DNA of 64,000 nt. Source: DASUNQ01 sp035536455. Its GTDB lineage: Bacteria > Acidobacteriota > Thermoanaerobaculia > Multivoradales > UBA5704. The notes below the pieces were generated by a model. The model ran no database searches. It worked only from the letters and a program-made list of their open reading frames with translations, and was not told where the DNA came from. Below are positions 33,497 to 45,599 of this stretch, in pieces. Location of the stretch: positions 124,001 to 188,000 of the forward strand of contig DATLOC010000053.1 in the NCBI GenBank assembly GCA_035536455.1. Direction: 5' to 3'. Made by a program: the position numbers and the translations under genes. Position 1 is the stretch's first letter, and every line of letters starts with the position of its first letter.

Positions 33497-33832
33497 CGCC
33501 CAATGGCCTCCGGGAGGCGTGGAACGTCCTGCGGCGGCTTCGGAACCCTTTCCCGGAGCGTGGGAATGGATTGCGCGGGCCCGGGAACAGGTTGCGGAGC
33601 GCCGGGAATCCTTTCCGAGCGGCTCGGAATACGTTCCGCGGCGCGCGCAACTCGTTCCCGGCGTCGCGCAATCGATTCCCGGCACCGCGCAGGAGGTTCC
33701 GGAGGGCGCGCAGGAGGTTCCGAGGTCCCGGGAGGACATAGGGAGGCTCCACCGGGGCGTCTGAGGGTCGCACGGGGACATTCCGGGGCTTCCGGCGGGC
33801 GTTACGCCACCTTCTCCAGGGGTTTGTGGGTC
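33497..33832. repeat. Repeat array D: about 16 units of 21 bp, GGAAT-TTCC type
   Basis: Rows of 21 bp from 33497 share a core resembling GGGAAC/T-NN-NTTCC with GC-rich spacers, for example CGGAACCCTTTCCC (33541), CGGGAATCCTTTCC (33603), CGGAATACGTTCCG (33625) and CGCAATCGATTCCC (33666). The last rows are degenerate. The motif differs from arrays B/C but the period is the same. No convincing gene overlaps it; frames on both strands are open Arg/Pro/Asn heptads. Confidence 0.85.
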
Positions 33833-33834
33833 GT

Positions 33835-34044
33835 CGGAGGGAAATCTCGGACGCCCGGAGGGAGATCTCCGAGGGCGAGAGATAGATCTCCGGCTATGGA
33901 AGATGAGTTACGGCGGCTCCGCGAGAGATCCCGGGCGATGGCTGGTTCATCTGCGGAGCTCTGAGACAGGTCTCCAGGATCCGGAAATGAATCTCCGGCA
34001 CCCCCGGATACATCTCGGACGGTCCGAGATAACTCGTGCGCCGC
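33835..34044. repeat. Repeat array E: 10 units of 21 bp, GGAGATCTCC type
   Basis: Rows of 21 bp from 33835 share a near-palindromic core: GGAAATCTCGG (33839), GGAGATCTCCG (33861), ATAGATCTCCGG (33882), GAGAGATCCCGG, ACAGGTCTCC, AAATGAATCTCCGG, GGATACATCTCGG and GAGATAACTCG (34026). The perfect form GGAGATCTCC occurs at 33861-33870. It follows array D almost directly, shifted 2 bp out of phase. The minus-strand heptads (DLSxxxG) have no homology I can name. Confidence 0.85.
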
Positions 34045-34122
34045 CGCGTGAAGCCCCTCCTTCACCTGCTTTTCCTTACGCGACCTTCGCCAGGTGCTCC
34101 TTGGCGGGCGGGGGGACGGCCC

Positions 34123-34953
34123 CTAGCCAACGAGGAGAGACGCGGCGATCGCTCCGGCGGTGGCGACCAGGCAGAGGAGGGCGCCGACGGCGTGGTCGGT
34201 GCGCTCCGGCTTCAGCGGGTCGAGCCAGACGGCCGCGAGGTAGCCGCCGGCGAAGCCGCCGAGGTGGGCCCAGTTGTCCACCCGCGTCGCCACGAGGCCG
34301 TAGACGAAGAGCATCACCGCGTACCCCCAGGCCTGGGTGGTGAGGGCGCGGCTGCCGCCGCGGCGGCCGTAGCGCACCAGCGCCCCGAGCAGGCCGAAGA
34401 TCGCCGCCGACGCCCCTACCGTCACCCGCGCCCCGCCGAGGAAGGGGAAGAACGCCGCCACCGCGCTGCTGAGCAGGAACCCCGTGACGCTGGCGAGGGT
34501 GTAGAGGATCACCAGGCGGCCGGCGCCGTAAAACTCGGCGGTGAGCGGCGCGAGCTGGCGCAGCCAGAGCAGGTTGAAGAAGAGGTGGAGGAGGTCGCCG
34601 TGCAGCCAGCCGGCCGAGAGCGGAGTCCACCAGCGGCCGAGCTCGAAGACCAGGATCGAGCCGCTCGCCCCGAAGCGGGCGAGGGCCTCGGTGGTGGGCG
34701 GGAAGATGGAGAACGGGCCGCCCGCCGGCCCCGGCCCGCCGCCGGCGACGAGCGTGGCGGCGTAGAGGACGATGCACCCCCCGAGCACCAGCTGCACGAA
34801 CCCCAGGTCGCCGCCGAAGCGGCGCAGGGCCCCGGCGAAGCCCCACATCCCCGGCCGCAGCCGCCCGCAGTTGAAGCAGCGCTCGTCGGCGACGCCGACC
34901 AACCGGCCGCACGACGGGCAGACGACGGCGCCGGTGCGTTGGCGGCGGAGCAT
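34123..34953 (-). CDS. Rhomboid-family intramembrane serine protease with N-terminal zinc ribbon
   Basis: 276 residues. A zinc ribbon (CPSCGRLVG and CFNCGRLRPG, Cys12/15/26/29) precedes about six membrane segments. Rhomboid hallmarks are GWLHGDLLHLFFNLLWL, TVGASAAIFGLLGALVRYG with the nucleophilic Ser near 185, and NWAHLGGFAGGYL with the catalytic His near 228. It cleaves membrane-spanning substrates in the bilayer; targets are unknown. It lies 29 bp downstream of the RND operon's last... opposite neighbour is the repeat block, so any promoter is in the 28-bp gap or shared with the upstream minus-strand genes. Confidence 0.9.
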   Translation of the reverse strand: MLRRQRTGAVVCPSCGRLVGVADERCFNCGRLRPGMWGFAGALRRFGGDLGFVQLVLGGCIVLYAATLVAGGGPGPAGGPFSIFPPTTEALARFGASGSILVFELGRWWTPLSAGWLHGDLLHLFFNLLWLRQLAPLTAEFYGAGRLVILYTLASVTGFLLSSAVAAFFPFLGGARVTVGASAAIFGLLGALVRYGRRGGSRALTTQAWGYAVMLFVYGLVATRVDNWAHLGGFAGGYLAAVWLDPLKPERTDHAVGALLCLVATAGAIAASLLVG

Positions 34954-34981
34954 GCGCCTACTCTAGAACGGCGCGGGGGAG

Positions 34982-37900
34982 CTACAGCGGCTCGGGCTGC
35001 GGTTGGGAGGCCGGCTCGCCGCCGGCGACCGGCCGCCGGCCGCGGCGGAGGGCGGCGACGACGGCGTCGCGGGCGTCGTCGAAGAGGGTGTAGAAGACCG
35101 GCACGACGAGGAGGGTCAGCAGGGTGGCGGTGGTCATGCCGCCGATCAGGGTGAAGCCGAAGCTGGTGTAGGAGAGGCCGATCGAGTTGGAGCCGCCGAC
35201 GGTGAGCGGGACCATGCCGCCCATCGTGGTCAGCGCCGTCATCATGATCGGGCGGAACCGCCGCTCGGTGGCGAGGAGGAGGGCCTCGCGGCGCGGGTGC
35301 CCCTCTTCGCGCAGGCGGATCACGCAGTCGATCAGCACGATGCCGTTGTTGACCACGACGCCGATCAGCAGCACCGCGCCGACGAAGCCCAGGACGTCGA
35401 GGTCGAGGCCGGTCGCGGCGTGCATCCAGACGACGCCGATCGAGGCCAGCGGGATGGTGAGCACGATCGACAGCGGCAGGATGAAGCTCTCGAAGAGGAA
35501 CCCCATCAGCAGGTAGACGAAGACGATCGACAGGAGCCCGGCGAAGAGGAGGTTCTTCATCTCCTCGTCGCCGCCGGCGCGCTCCGGCGGGGCGCCGAGC
35601 GAGATCCCCTCGGGCAGGTCGAGCACCGCGGCGAGGGACTCCAGCCGCTCGCGCGTCTCCTTCTCCTTGCCCTCTTGCATCTCGACGGTCACCGGCCGGG
35701 CGACGCGCTGGTCCTCGCGCTGGATGCGGCGGGAGGCGGGGAGGAAGCGAACGTCGGTGAGCGCGGCGAGGGGGACGACCCCCGTCGCGGACGGCACCTC
35801 GAAGCTCGCCAGCTCCGAGAGGCTCTCGCGGTCCTCCTCCTCGAAGCGCACCCGCACCGGCACCTGGCGGCCGTCGCGCTGGTAGCGCGGCAGCGCCTGG
35901 CCGCGCAGCGCGTAGCCGACGACGCCGGCGATGACCTCGGGGTCGACGCCCTGGCGCTGGGCGCGGGCGCGGTCGACGACCAGCGCCAGCTCGTCGGGCG
36001 GGCGCTCGCCGGCGCGGCGCACGCCGAGCACCCCCGGCACCTGCGCGAAGAGGGCCTCGAGCTCCTCCGCCGTCTCCTCCAGCGCCGCGGCGTTCTCGCC
36101 GTAGAGGGTGACGGCGTGCACGCCCTCCTCCTTCGCCTCGTCCTCGGCCTGGTCGCCGGTGAAGAGCTTGAAGCCGGGGCGCTCCGGCAGCGCCGCCATC
36201 ACCCGCTCCGTGGCCTCACGCGACGTCACGCCGGCGGTGGCCGGCTGGGTGAACCAGCCCTCGATCTCGCCGTAGGTGGCACGGTGGAAGAGGAACCAGC
36301 CTTCCAGACCCAGCTCCTCCTTGAGCCCTTCGACCGTCTTCTCGGCCTGGAGGAACCAGGCCTCGGCCTCCTCCAGCGTCGTGTTGGCCGGCATCTCGAC
36401 CGCGATCCCCCAGCCGCGCGCCTCGCTCTCCTGGGTGGGTGAGAACTTGACCCGCTGCTTCGCCACGGCGCCGGTCGCCGCCAGCACCAGGAGGAGCCCG
36501 AGCACCACGTCCAGCCGCCGCCCGAGGGCCACCGCCAGGAGCGCCGTGTAGCCGCGGTTCAGGCGCCCGAAGGTGCCCTCGTAGAGGCGGGCGAGGAGGA
36601 CTTCGACGCGGCGCCAGGCCCGCCGGTGCCCCGGCTCCGGCGCGGCGCCGTTCTCGCGCTGCGCCGGCAGCGTCAGGTAGACGGCGAGCGGCACCGCCAC
36701 CAGCGCCACGAGGAGCGAGGCCAAGAGCGCCACCGAGACCGGGATCGAGAGGCGGAGGAGGAAGAACTGCCCTTCGCCCTCGACCAGCGACACCGGCAGG
36801 AAGACCATGACGCTGGTGAGGGTCGCCAGGGTGATGGCGAGGGCGATCTCGCCGGCACCTTCGAGGCAGGCCTGCCGCCGCGGCACGCCCGCGAGGTGGA
36901 GGCGGTGGATGTTCTCGGCGACGACGATCGAGTTGTCCACGAGCATCCCGACCGAGATCATCAGGCCGAGGAGCGACAGCACGTTGAGCGTCTCGCCGGC
37001 GAAGTACATGACGGTCAGGGCGAGGAGCAGCGAGAGCGGGATCGAGAGCGTGATGATGAGGGTCATCCGCAGCCGGCGGAGGAAGAAGAAGAGGACCGCG
37101 ACGGCGATGGCGCCGCCGATGAAACCGCTGTCCACGACCTTCCGCAGCGACTCCAGGATCACGTCGCCCTGGTCGAAGAGCGGGATCATGCGCACCGTGC
37201 GCAGGCGCGGGTCGCGCTCCAGCCGCCCGACCAGGGCGCCGATCGAGCGCGCCACCTCCAGCGTGTTGGCGTCCCCCTCCTTGAGCACCACCACCGCCAC
37301 CGCCGGCCGGCTCAGGGCCCGCGCCCGGTAGTTGCGCTCGGCCTCCTCGTAGCGCAGGGTGGCGATGTCGCCCAGCCGCACGGTCGGGGCGACCGGCCGG
37401 CGGGCGAGCGCTTCGAGGTCGGCGTAGCGGGCGACCGAGCGCAGGAGGAGCTTGTCGCCGCCGGCGCGCACGCTCCCCAAGGCGAGGGTGAAGTTGTCGG
37501 TGGCGAGCCGGCGGCCCAGCTCGTAGATGTTGAGCCCCGCCGCCTCGGTGCGGTCGCGGTCGAGCTCGATCAGGATCTCCTTCTCCTCCAGGCCGTCGGT
37601 CTCGACCGCGGCGACGCCGTCGATCCGCTGCAGCGGCAGGACGACGCCGTTCTGGATCAGGTTCCAGGCGTCGGTCAGCTCCGGATCGACCGCCAGGCCG
37701 AGGACGTAGACCGGCACGCCGCTCTCGTCGTGCTTGCGGATGAAGATGCGGTCGGCGTCGCGCGGCAGCCGGGCGCGCGCGCGCTGCACGCGGTCGCGCA
37801 CCTCGCGGTAGGCGACGTCCATGTCGCTGCCCGGCTTGAAGGCGAGCCCGATGCGGCCGAAGCCGGGGACCGCGGTCGAGTCGAGCCGGTCGAGGCCGCG

Positions 37901-38145
37901 CACCGTCGCCAGCTCCTCCTCGAGCGGCAGGACGATCTTCTCCAGCACCTCCTCAGGCGGCGCGTCGGACCAGGGGACGGAGACGCCGAGGTGCGGGGCG
38001 TTGAAGCCACGCGGCAGCAGCTCCAAGGGGATGGCGAGGGTCGCGACCAGCCCCACGACCACCGTGCTGGCGATGAAGACCAGGACGGTGATGCGGCGGT
38101 CGAGGGAGAGGCGCGGCAGCGCTTTCTCCCAGCGCGAGGGGGCGC

Positions 38146-38149
<4 letters not shown>
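34982..38149 (-). CDS. RND efflux transporter 2 (AcrB/HAE-like)
   Basis: Inner-membrane proton-driven pump of the AcrB/MdtB family, 1055 residues from GTG 38147-38149. There are 12 membrane segments in the usual 1+5 / 1+5 layout with two large periplasmic loops (first after ISTVVVGLVATLAIPLELLP-like TM1). Signature segments are LGLMISVGMLVDNSIVVAEN in TM4 and FVGAVLLIGVVVNNGIVLID in TM10. Asp residues in the TM4 motif could carry protons. Its GTG overlaps the stop of transporter 1 (GTGA), so the two are translated together, as in heteromeric MdtBC-type pumps. Confidence 0.9.
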
Positions 38150-41909
<3,760 letters not shown>

Positions 41910-41913
<4 letters not shown>

Positions 41914-43016
41914 GCGCCCTTCCCCGCCAGCCGCACCTTCGCGCCCTGCTTGAGCCCGGCCTGCCCGGCCACCACCAGCCGGTCGCCGGCGGCGAGGCCG
42001 CCGGCCGGCTCGACGTTGGCGCGGTCCTCGAGCTTCGCTACCAGGCGCACGCGCTCGACGTGCCGGCCGTCCGGCCGCAGGCGGTAGACGAAGAGCTGGT
42101 CGTGGTCGTAGACCAGCGCCCGCTTGGGGACGAGGAGGGCGTCGGGGTGGACGGCGGTGACGAGCGCCACGTCCACGTACATGCCGGGGCGGAGCCCCTC
42201 CTGCGGCGGCACGTCGACGGTCACCTTGACGGTGCCGCTCTGCGGGTCGACCACCGGCGACAGGCGCTCGACGCGGCCGGCGAACTCGCGCCCGCCCAGG
42301 GCCGGCGCCACGATCCGCACCGTCTGGTTCGGGGCCAGCCGCCCCAGCTCCTTCTCCGGCACGTGGACGCGGGCGACGATCGAGTCGAAGTCCACCAGCT
42401 CGAAGAGCGGCTGGTTCAGGTTGACGAAGTCGCCGACGCCGACCAGGCGGCGGGTGACGGTGCCGGAGATCGGCGCCCGCACCTCGGTGTAGCCGAGCTG
42501 CCGCCGCGCCTCCTCGCGCGCCAGCTGGAGCTGCTCGAGCTCGTAGGCGGTCTCGTTGAAGGCCTGCTCGGGGATGAGCTGGAGGGCGAAGAGCTTCTTC
42601 TGCCGCTCGTGCTCGCGCTGCGCCTGGGCGAGCTGGCTCTGGACCTTGGCGAGGGCGGTGCGCTGCTCCTCGTCCTGGAGGCGCAGCAGCGGCTGGCCGC
42701 GCCCGACCCGCCGCCCCTCCTCGACGAAGAGCTGCCGCACCTGGCGCGAGGCCTGGGCGAGGACCTCCACCTGCTCCTCGGCCTCCAGGTGGGTCGAGTA
42801 GCGGAGCACCGCCTCGATCGGCCCGCGCCCGAGCGGCGCCACCTCGACCGGCACCGCCTCGTCCTTGGGCTTGGCGTCCTTGCCGTCCTCGCCCTTCTTC
42901 TCCTCGCGGGCGGCCTTGTCGTCCGTCTCGCGGGCCTCGGCGTCCCTCTCCGAGCACCCCGCCCCGGCCAGCCCGACGGCCGCCAGCAGCACCAACAGCC
43001 AGCATGCGCTTCTCAC
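41910..43016 (-). CDS. RND periplasmic adaptor lipoprotein (membrane fusion protein)
   Basis: 368 residues from GTG 43014-43016, preceded by GAGGAGGAA. A lipobox is visible (LLAAVGLAGAGC). The lipoyl/barrel-sandwich halves are at VEVLAQASRQVRQLFVEEGR and LGYTEVRAPISGTVTRRLVG, flanking a coiled-coil hairpin (VQSQLAQAQREHERQKKLFA). Beta-barrel and membrane-proximal domains follow (GTVKVTVDVPPQEGLRPGMY, LVPKRALVYDHDQLFVYR). It links the two downstream pumps to an outer-membrane TolC-type channel, which is not in this window. Confidence 0.9.
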
Positions 43017-43221
43017 GACGTTCCTCCTCGGCCGAAAAAGGGACCGCCCCGGTGCGCGCGAAACCGAGCTGGGGCTCCAGAGCCTGCTACGTCCGGCGGA
43101 ACGGGGTTGTTTCAGGGCGACCGTAACACTCGACCCCCTTTCGCGCCTACTGGAGGAAGCGAGGCCGCAAGTGCGGCGGCGCAAGGTCTCTCAAACCATC
43201 CACAAAAAAGGAGGAAGGACG

Positions 43222-43422
43222 ATGGCGGCACAACCAGCACCAGCGGCACCAGCGACACCGGCGGCACGGGCGAGGAGCAGCAACGTGCGACTGGGGATCT
43301 TCGTGGGCTTCGGCGCGCTCGTCGGCTTCGGCATCGGCTTCGGCATCGGCGGGGTCATCGGCGGCGTCATCGGCGGCGTCGTCGGCGGCATCATCGGCGG
43401 CATCATCGCCAAGTTCGACTGA
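43222..43422 (+). CDS. 66-residue glycine-zipper membrane peptide
   Basis: ATG at 43222 with a strong AAGGAGGAAGG site. The first ~20 residues are Ala/Pro-rich (AAQPAPAAPATPAARARSSN). The rest is one hydrophobic stretch built of GxxxG and GG repeats (GFGALVGFGIGFGIGGVIGG, GVVGGIIGGIIAKFD). Such glycine zippers pack or oligomerise in membranes and occur in pore formers, some bacteriocins and outer-membrane-associated proteins. It is the first gene of a three-gene run (43222-44998) with 17-bp and 23-bp gaps. I cannot assign a function; peptide toxin/bacteriocin or structural membrane peptide are both open. Confidence 0.75.
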   Translation: MAAQPAPAAPATPAARARSSNVRLGIFVGFGALVGFGIGFGIGGVIGGVIGGVVGGIIGGIIAKFD

Positions 43423-43439
43423 ACCCAAGGAGACACACC

Positions 43440-43718
43440 ATGGCCAAGGAGCAACCGAAACCGGGTCAGGTCGACCGGGAGGTCGTCAAGGCGCTGCTCG
43501 ACAGCGGCGCCGTCAACTTCGAAGCGATCGGGGCGGCCGTCGCCAAGTTCGGCCCCAGCCTCGCGCTCAACCCCAACGACGAGTGGGAGAACTTCTGCCT
43601 GACGATGAAGATCTTCGTCCGGCTCTACCGGTTCCCCTTCCCGTTCGGCGAGCGCCAGAGGGGGCTGGAGGACCTCGGCGCGCTGCGCGGGGAAGTGGCG
43701 CCCGACGTCAAGGGCTAG
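43440..43718 (+). CDS. 92-residue hypothetical protein, second gene of the glycine-zipper cassette
   Basis: ATG at 43440 after AAGGAG. It starts MAKEQPKPGQVDREVVKALL and has DSGAVNFEAIGAAVAKFGPS, NPNDEWENFCLTMKIFVRLY and RFPFPFGERQRG. Soluble, probably helical, with no family I recognise. The 15-bp sequence encoding FPFGE recurs just before the start of the third gene (43721-43735), so a simple recombination would fuse the two proteins in frame. Confidence 0.65.
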   Translation: MAKEQPKPGQVDREVVKALLDSGAVNFEAIGAAVAKFGPSLALNPNDEWENFCLTMKIFVRLYRFPFPFGERQRGLEDLGALRGEVAPDVKG

Positions 43719-43741
43719 CCTTCCCGTTCGGCGAGGACGAC

Positions 43742-44998
43742 ATGCACCACGGCTGGGACGAGGAGAACCTGCGGGAGCGGCTCGCCGCCTCCCTGCAGGT
43801 GGCGGCACGCGCCGTCACCCTCCTCGCTCCGGCCGGTTATGAAGCCGAGACGCAAGAGGGACTCCGGCCCGAGAAGGTGCGGGCCGAAACGGCGCTCTTC
43901 CTGCTGGCGAGCCACGCCGTCTGCGCCGCGGACCCGGACCTCGCCGCGCGCCACCGGCAGGTCGCCGAGGCGCTGGTGCCGTATGCCCGCAGCGAGCGCG
44001 TCGCGGCCATGATCGCCCTCGAGCCGGTCGTCGCCCTGGACCACGCCCTGATCCACCTCTGTCTTTCGCGCCTCGGGCTCGGCGACGAGCGGTTCGACCG
44101 CCTCCTCGCCGCGGCCCGGACGAGCCGCGCCGCGGCCGCGCGCGAGCGTCTCCCCCACCGCGACATGGAGCAGGCGTGGCTCGGACGCCTGACCGGCGCC
44201 GCCGGCGAGGAGTCCGGCCGGGGGCGCGGCCTGCCCGGCCGGTCCATCCTCGGGCGCCCGCTGGACGCTCTTTCTGCGACGGCCGACGACGTCTATGCCT
44301 TCACTCATGCCGTGTTGTTCGCCACCGACCTGGGCGCGCGGACGCCGCGGCTACCGCGCTCGGGCGCCGCGATCGCCGCCGACGCCGAAGCGGCGCTCGC
44401 CTGGTGCCTGGACGACCAGGATTACGACCTCGGCGGCGAGGTGCTGCTGACCTGGCCGCTGCTGCGGCGGCGCTGGAGCGCCGCCGCGACCTTCGGCTTC
44501 CACTGCCTCGCCCGCGTCGAGGACGAGGCCGGGTTCCTGCCGGCGCCCGTGATCTCGCTCGAGCGGCTCGCCACCCTCGCCGGCGAGGCGCGGGCGCGCT
44601 ACGCCCTCGCGCTGAGCTACCACACCGTCTACGTGATGGGGCTGTTGTGCTCGCTCGCGCTCCTCCCCGGCGGCGCGCCGCCGCGCTCCATTCCGCCCGC
44701 GCGCCGCCAGTGCGGAGCGGCGGCGGCCCTCCTCGAGGTCCCCGACGCGGACGCCGAGCCGAGGCACTGGCAGGGCGTCTTCGCGGCCCTCGACGCGGCA
44801 CAGCGCGACGCGCTGGCGCCCCTCCTGCTCGCCATCCGCCTGCGCCGCGCGGCTGCGCGCCGGGACCTGGCGGGCATCCAGGAGCTGCTCAGGGCGGCCG
44901 CGCGGTTCGACCTCCTGGCGGCGCCGGCCCCGCAACAGGCGATCGAGCTCCTCCAGCGCGCGGCCCTCTTGGGCCGGCTGGGGCTCGCCACCGACTGA
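43742..44998 (+). CDS. 418-residue helical protein, third gene of the cassette (DUF6895-like?)
   Basis: ATG 43742; protein mostly alpha-helical with no signal peptide or membrane segment. Conserved-looking stretches are VAAMIALEPVVALDHALIHL, MEQAWLGRLTGA, TADDVYAFTHAVLFATDLG and DDQDYDLGGEVLLTWPLLRR; the last two remind me of DUF6895-type proteins linked to peptide biosynthetic loci, but I cannot confirm this. Because it follows a small hydrophobic peptide and a small acidic protein in one operon, it might act on, bind or regulate the peptide (inference). Confidence 0.6.
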   Translation: MHHGWDEENLRERLAASLQVAARAVTLLAPAGYEAETQEGLRPEKVRAETALFLLASHAVCAADPDLAARHRQVAEALVPYARSERVAAMIALEPVVALDHALIHLCLSRLGLGDERFDRLLAAARTSRAAAARERLPHRDMEQAWLGRLTGAAGEESGRGRGLPGRSILGRPLDALSATADDVYAFTHAVLFATDLGARTPRLPRSGAAIAADAEAALAWCLDDQDYDLGGEVLLTWPLLRRRWSAAATFGFHCLARVEDEAGFLPAPVISLERLATLAGEARARYALALSYHTVYVMGLLCSLALLPGGAPPRSIPPARRQCGAAAALLEVPDADAEPRHWQGVFAALDAAQRDALAPLLLAIRLRRAAARRDLAGIQELLRAAARFDLLAAPAPQQAIELLQRAALLGRLGLATD

Positions 44999-45002
44999 CT
45001 AG

Positions 45003-45031
45003 CTGACCGTCTTCCGGAACGCCCAGGGCGC
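45003..45031 (-). repeat. Short duplicate of the ABC permease 3' end
   Basis: On the minus strand this encodes APWAFRKTVS and a TAG. The ABC permease ending at 45600 finishes SARAFRKTVS then its stop; GTCTTCCGGAACGCCC is identical in both (45010-45025 and 45609-45624). The BrnT/BrnA module lies between the two copies, as if inserted at the gene end with duplication of the target. Confidence 0.6.
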
Positions 45032-45045
45032 CGCGTCCAAGAGGC

Positions 45046-45264
45046 TCAGGCAGTCGATCTCCAGGACATCGAGAGTCGCTTCCCCGAAGCGGCGCACTCC
45101 TGGAGATAGAGATTGATCAGCGTCTGGTAGGGAACCCCGACCTCCTCCGAGAGCCTCTTGAAGTAGTCCAAGGTCGGAACGTCCAAGCGGATCGTGATCT
45201 GCTTCTTCAGCCGTTTGGCGTACGGGTTGGGACGGGCCTTGGAAAAGTCGTAGCGCTTCCTCAT
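45046..45264 (-). CDS. brnA: BrnA-type antitoxin
   Basis: 72 residues, ribbon-helix-helix DNA-binding antitoxin. The sequence MRKRYDFSKARPNPYAKRLK, then KQITIRLDVPTLDYFKRLSE, and YQTLINLYLQECAASGKRLS is typical of BrnA. It binds BrnT and usually represses the operon. Its ATG overlaps the brnT stop (ATGA), giving the usual toxin-first order. Confidence 0.9.
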   Translation of the reverse strand: MRKRYDFSKARPNPYAKRLKKQITIRLDVPTLDYFKRLSEEVGVPYQTLINLYLQECAASGKRLSMSWRSTA

Positions 45265-45557
45265 CGCCGCAGTCTCCGGTTGTACTCCTCTCGCTCGTGA
45301 CGGTCGGCCTTGCGTGCCGAGATGATCCGGATGACTTCCTCCCTTACCCGGTAGCAGTGAGACACGACCACGGTACGTAGCCGGATGCTGAGTCCCAAGA
45401 GCACGAACCGATCCTCCTCCTCCGAGTGGTCCGGGTCGGCGAGCAACAGGGCGTTCTCGTCGTAGAAGACACTCGCGCCTTCCTCGAAGGAGATGCCGTG
45501 CTTCCGGCGGTTGGCGGCATCCTTGGCCTCATCCCACTCGAACCGTAGCTCTCCCAC
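45261..45557 (-). CDS. brnT: BrnT-type ribonuclease toxin
   Basis: 98 residues from GTG 45555-45557. BrnT hallmarks are FEWDEAKDAANRRKHGISFE, SEEEDRFVLLGLSIRLRTVV and VIRIISARKADRHEREEYNR; the Lys/Arg/Glu set of the RelE-like fold is present. It cleaves RNA when free of BrnA. A palindromic operator candidate lies just upstream (45561-45584). Confidence 0.92.
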   Translation of the reverse strand: MGELRFEWDEAKDAANRRKHGISFEEGASVFYDENALLLADPDHSEEEDRFVLLGLSIRLRTVVVSHCYRVREEVIRIISARKADRHEREEYNRRLRR

Positions 45558-45560
45558 GGA

Positions 45561-45584
45561 ACTACAGCATAACTACGCTGTAGT
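45561..45584. promoter_or_regulatory. Probable BrnTA operator
   Basis: ACTACAGC-N8-GCTGTAGT is a perfect 8-bp inverted repeat starting 4 bp upstream of the brnT GTG. Ribbon-helix-helix antitoxins bind such dyads in their own promoter, so autoregulation by BrnA/BrnT is likely. Confidence 0.7.
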
Positions 45585-45599
45585 GGCGGAGGCAAGCCT

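Noticed and set aside
10959..34044. The repeat arrays as CRISPR arrays
   Set aside because: Units are contiguous 21-bp repeats with no unique spacers between them, and no cas genes are in the window.
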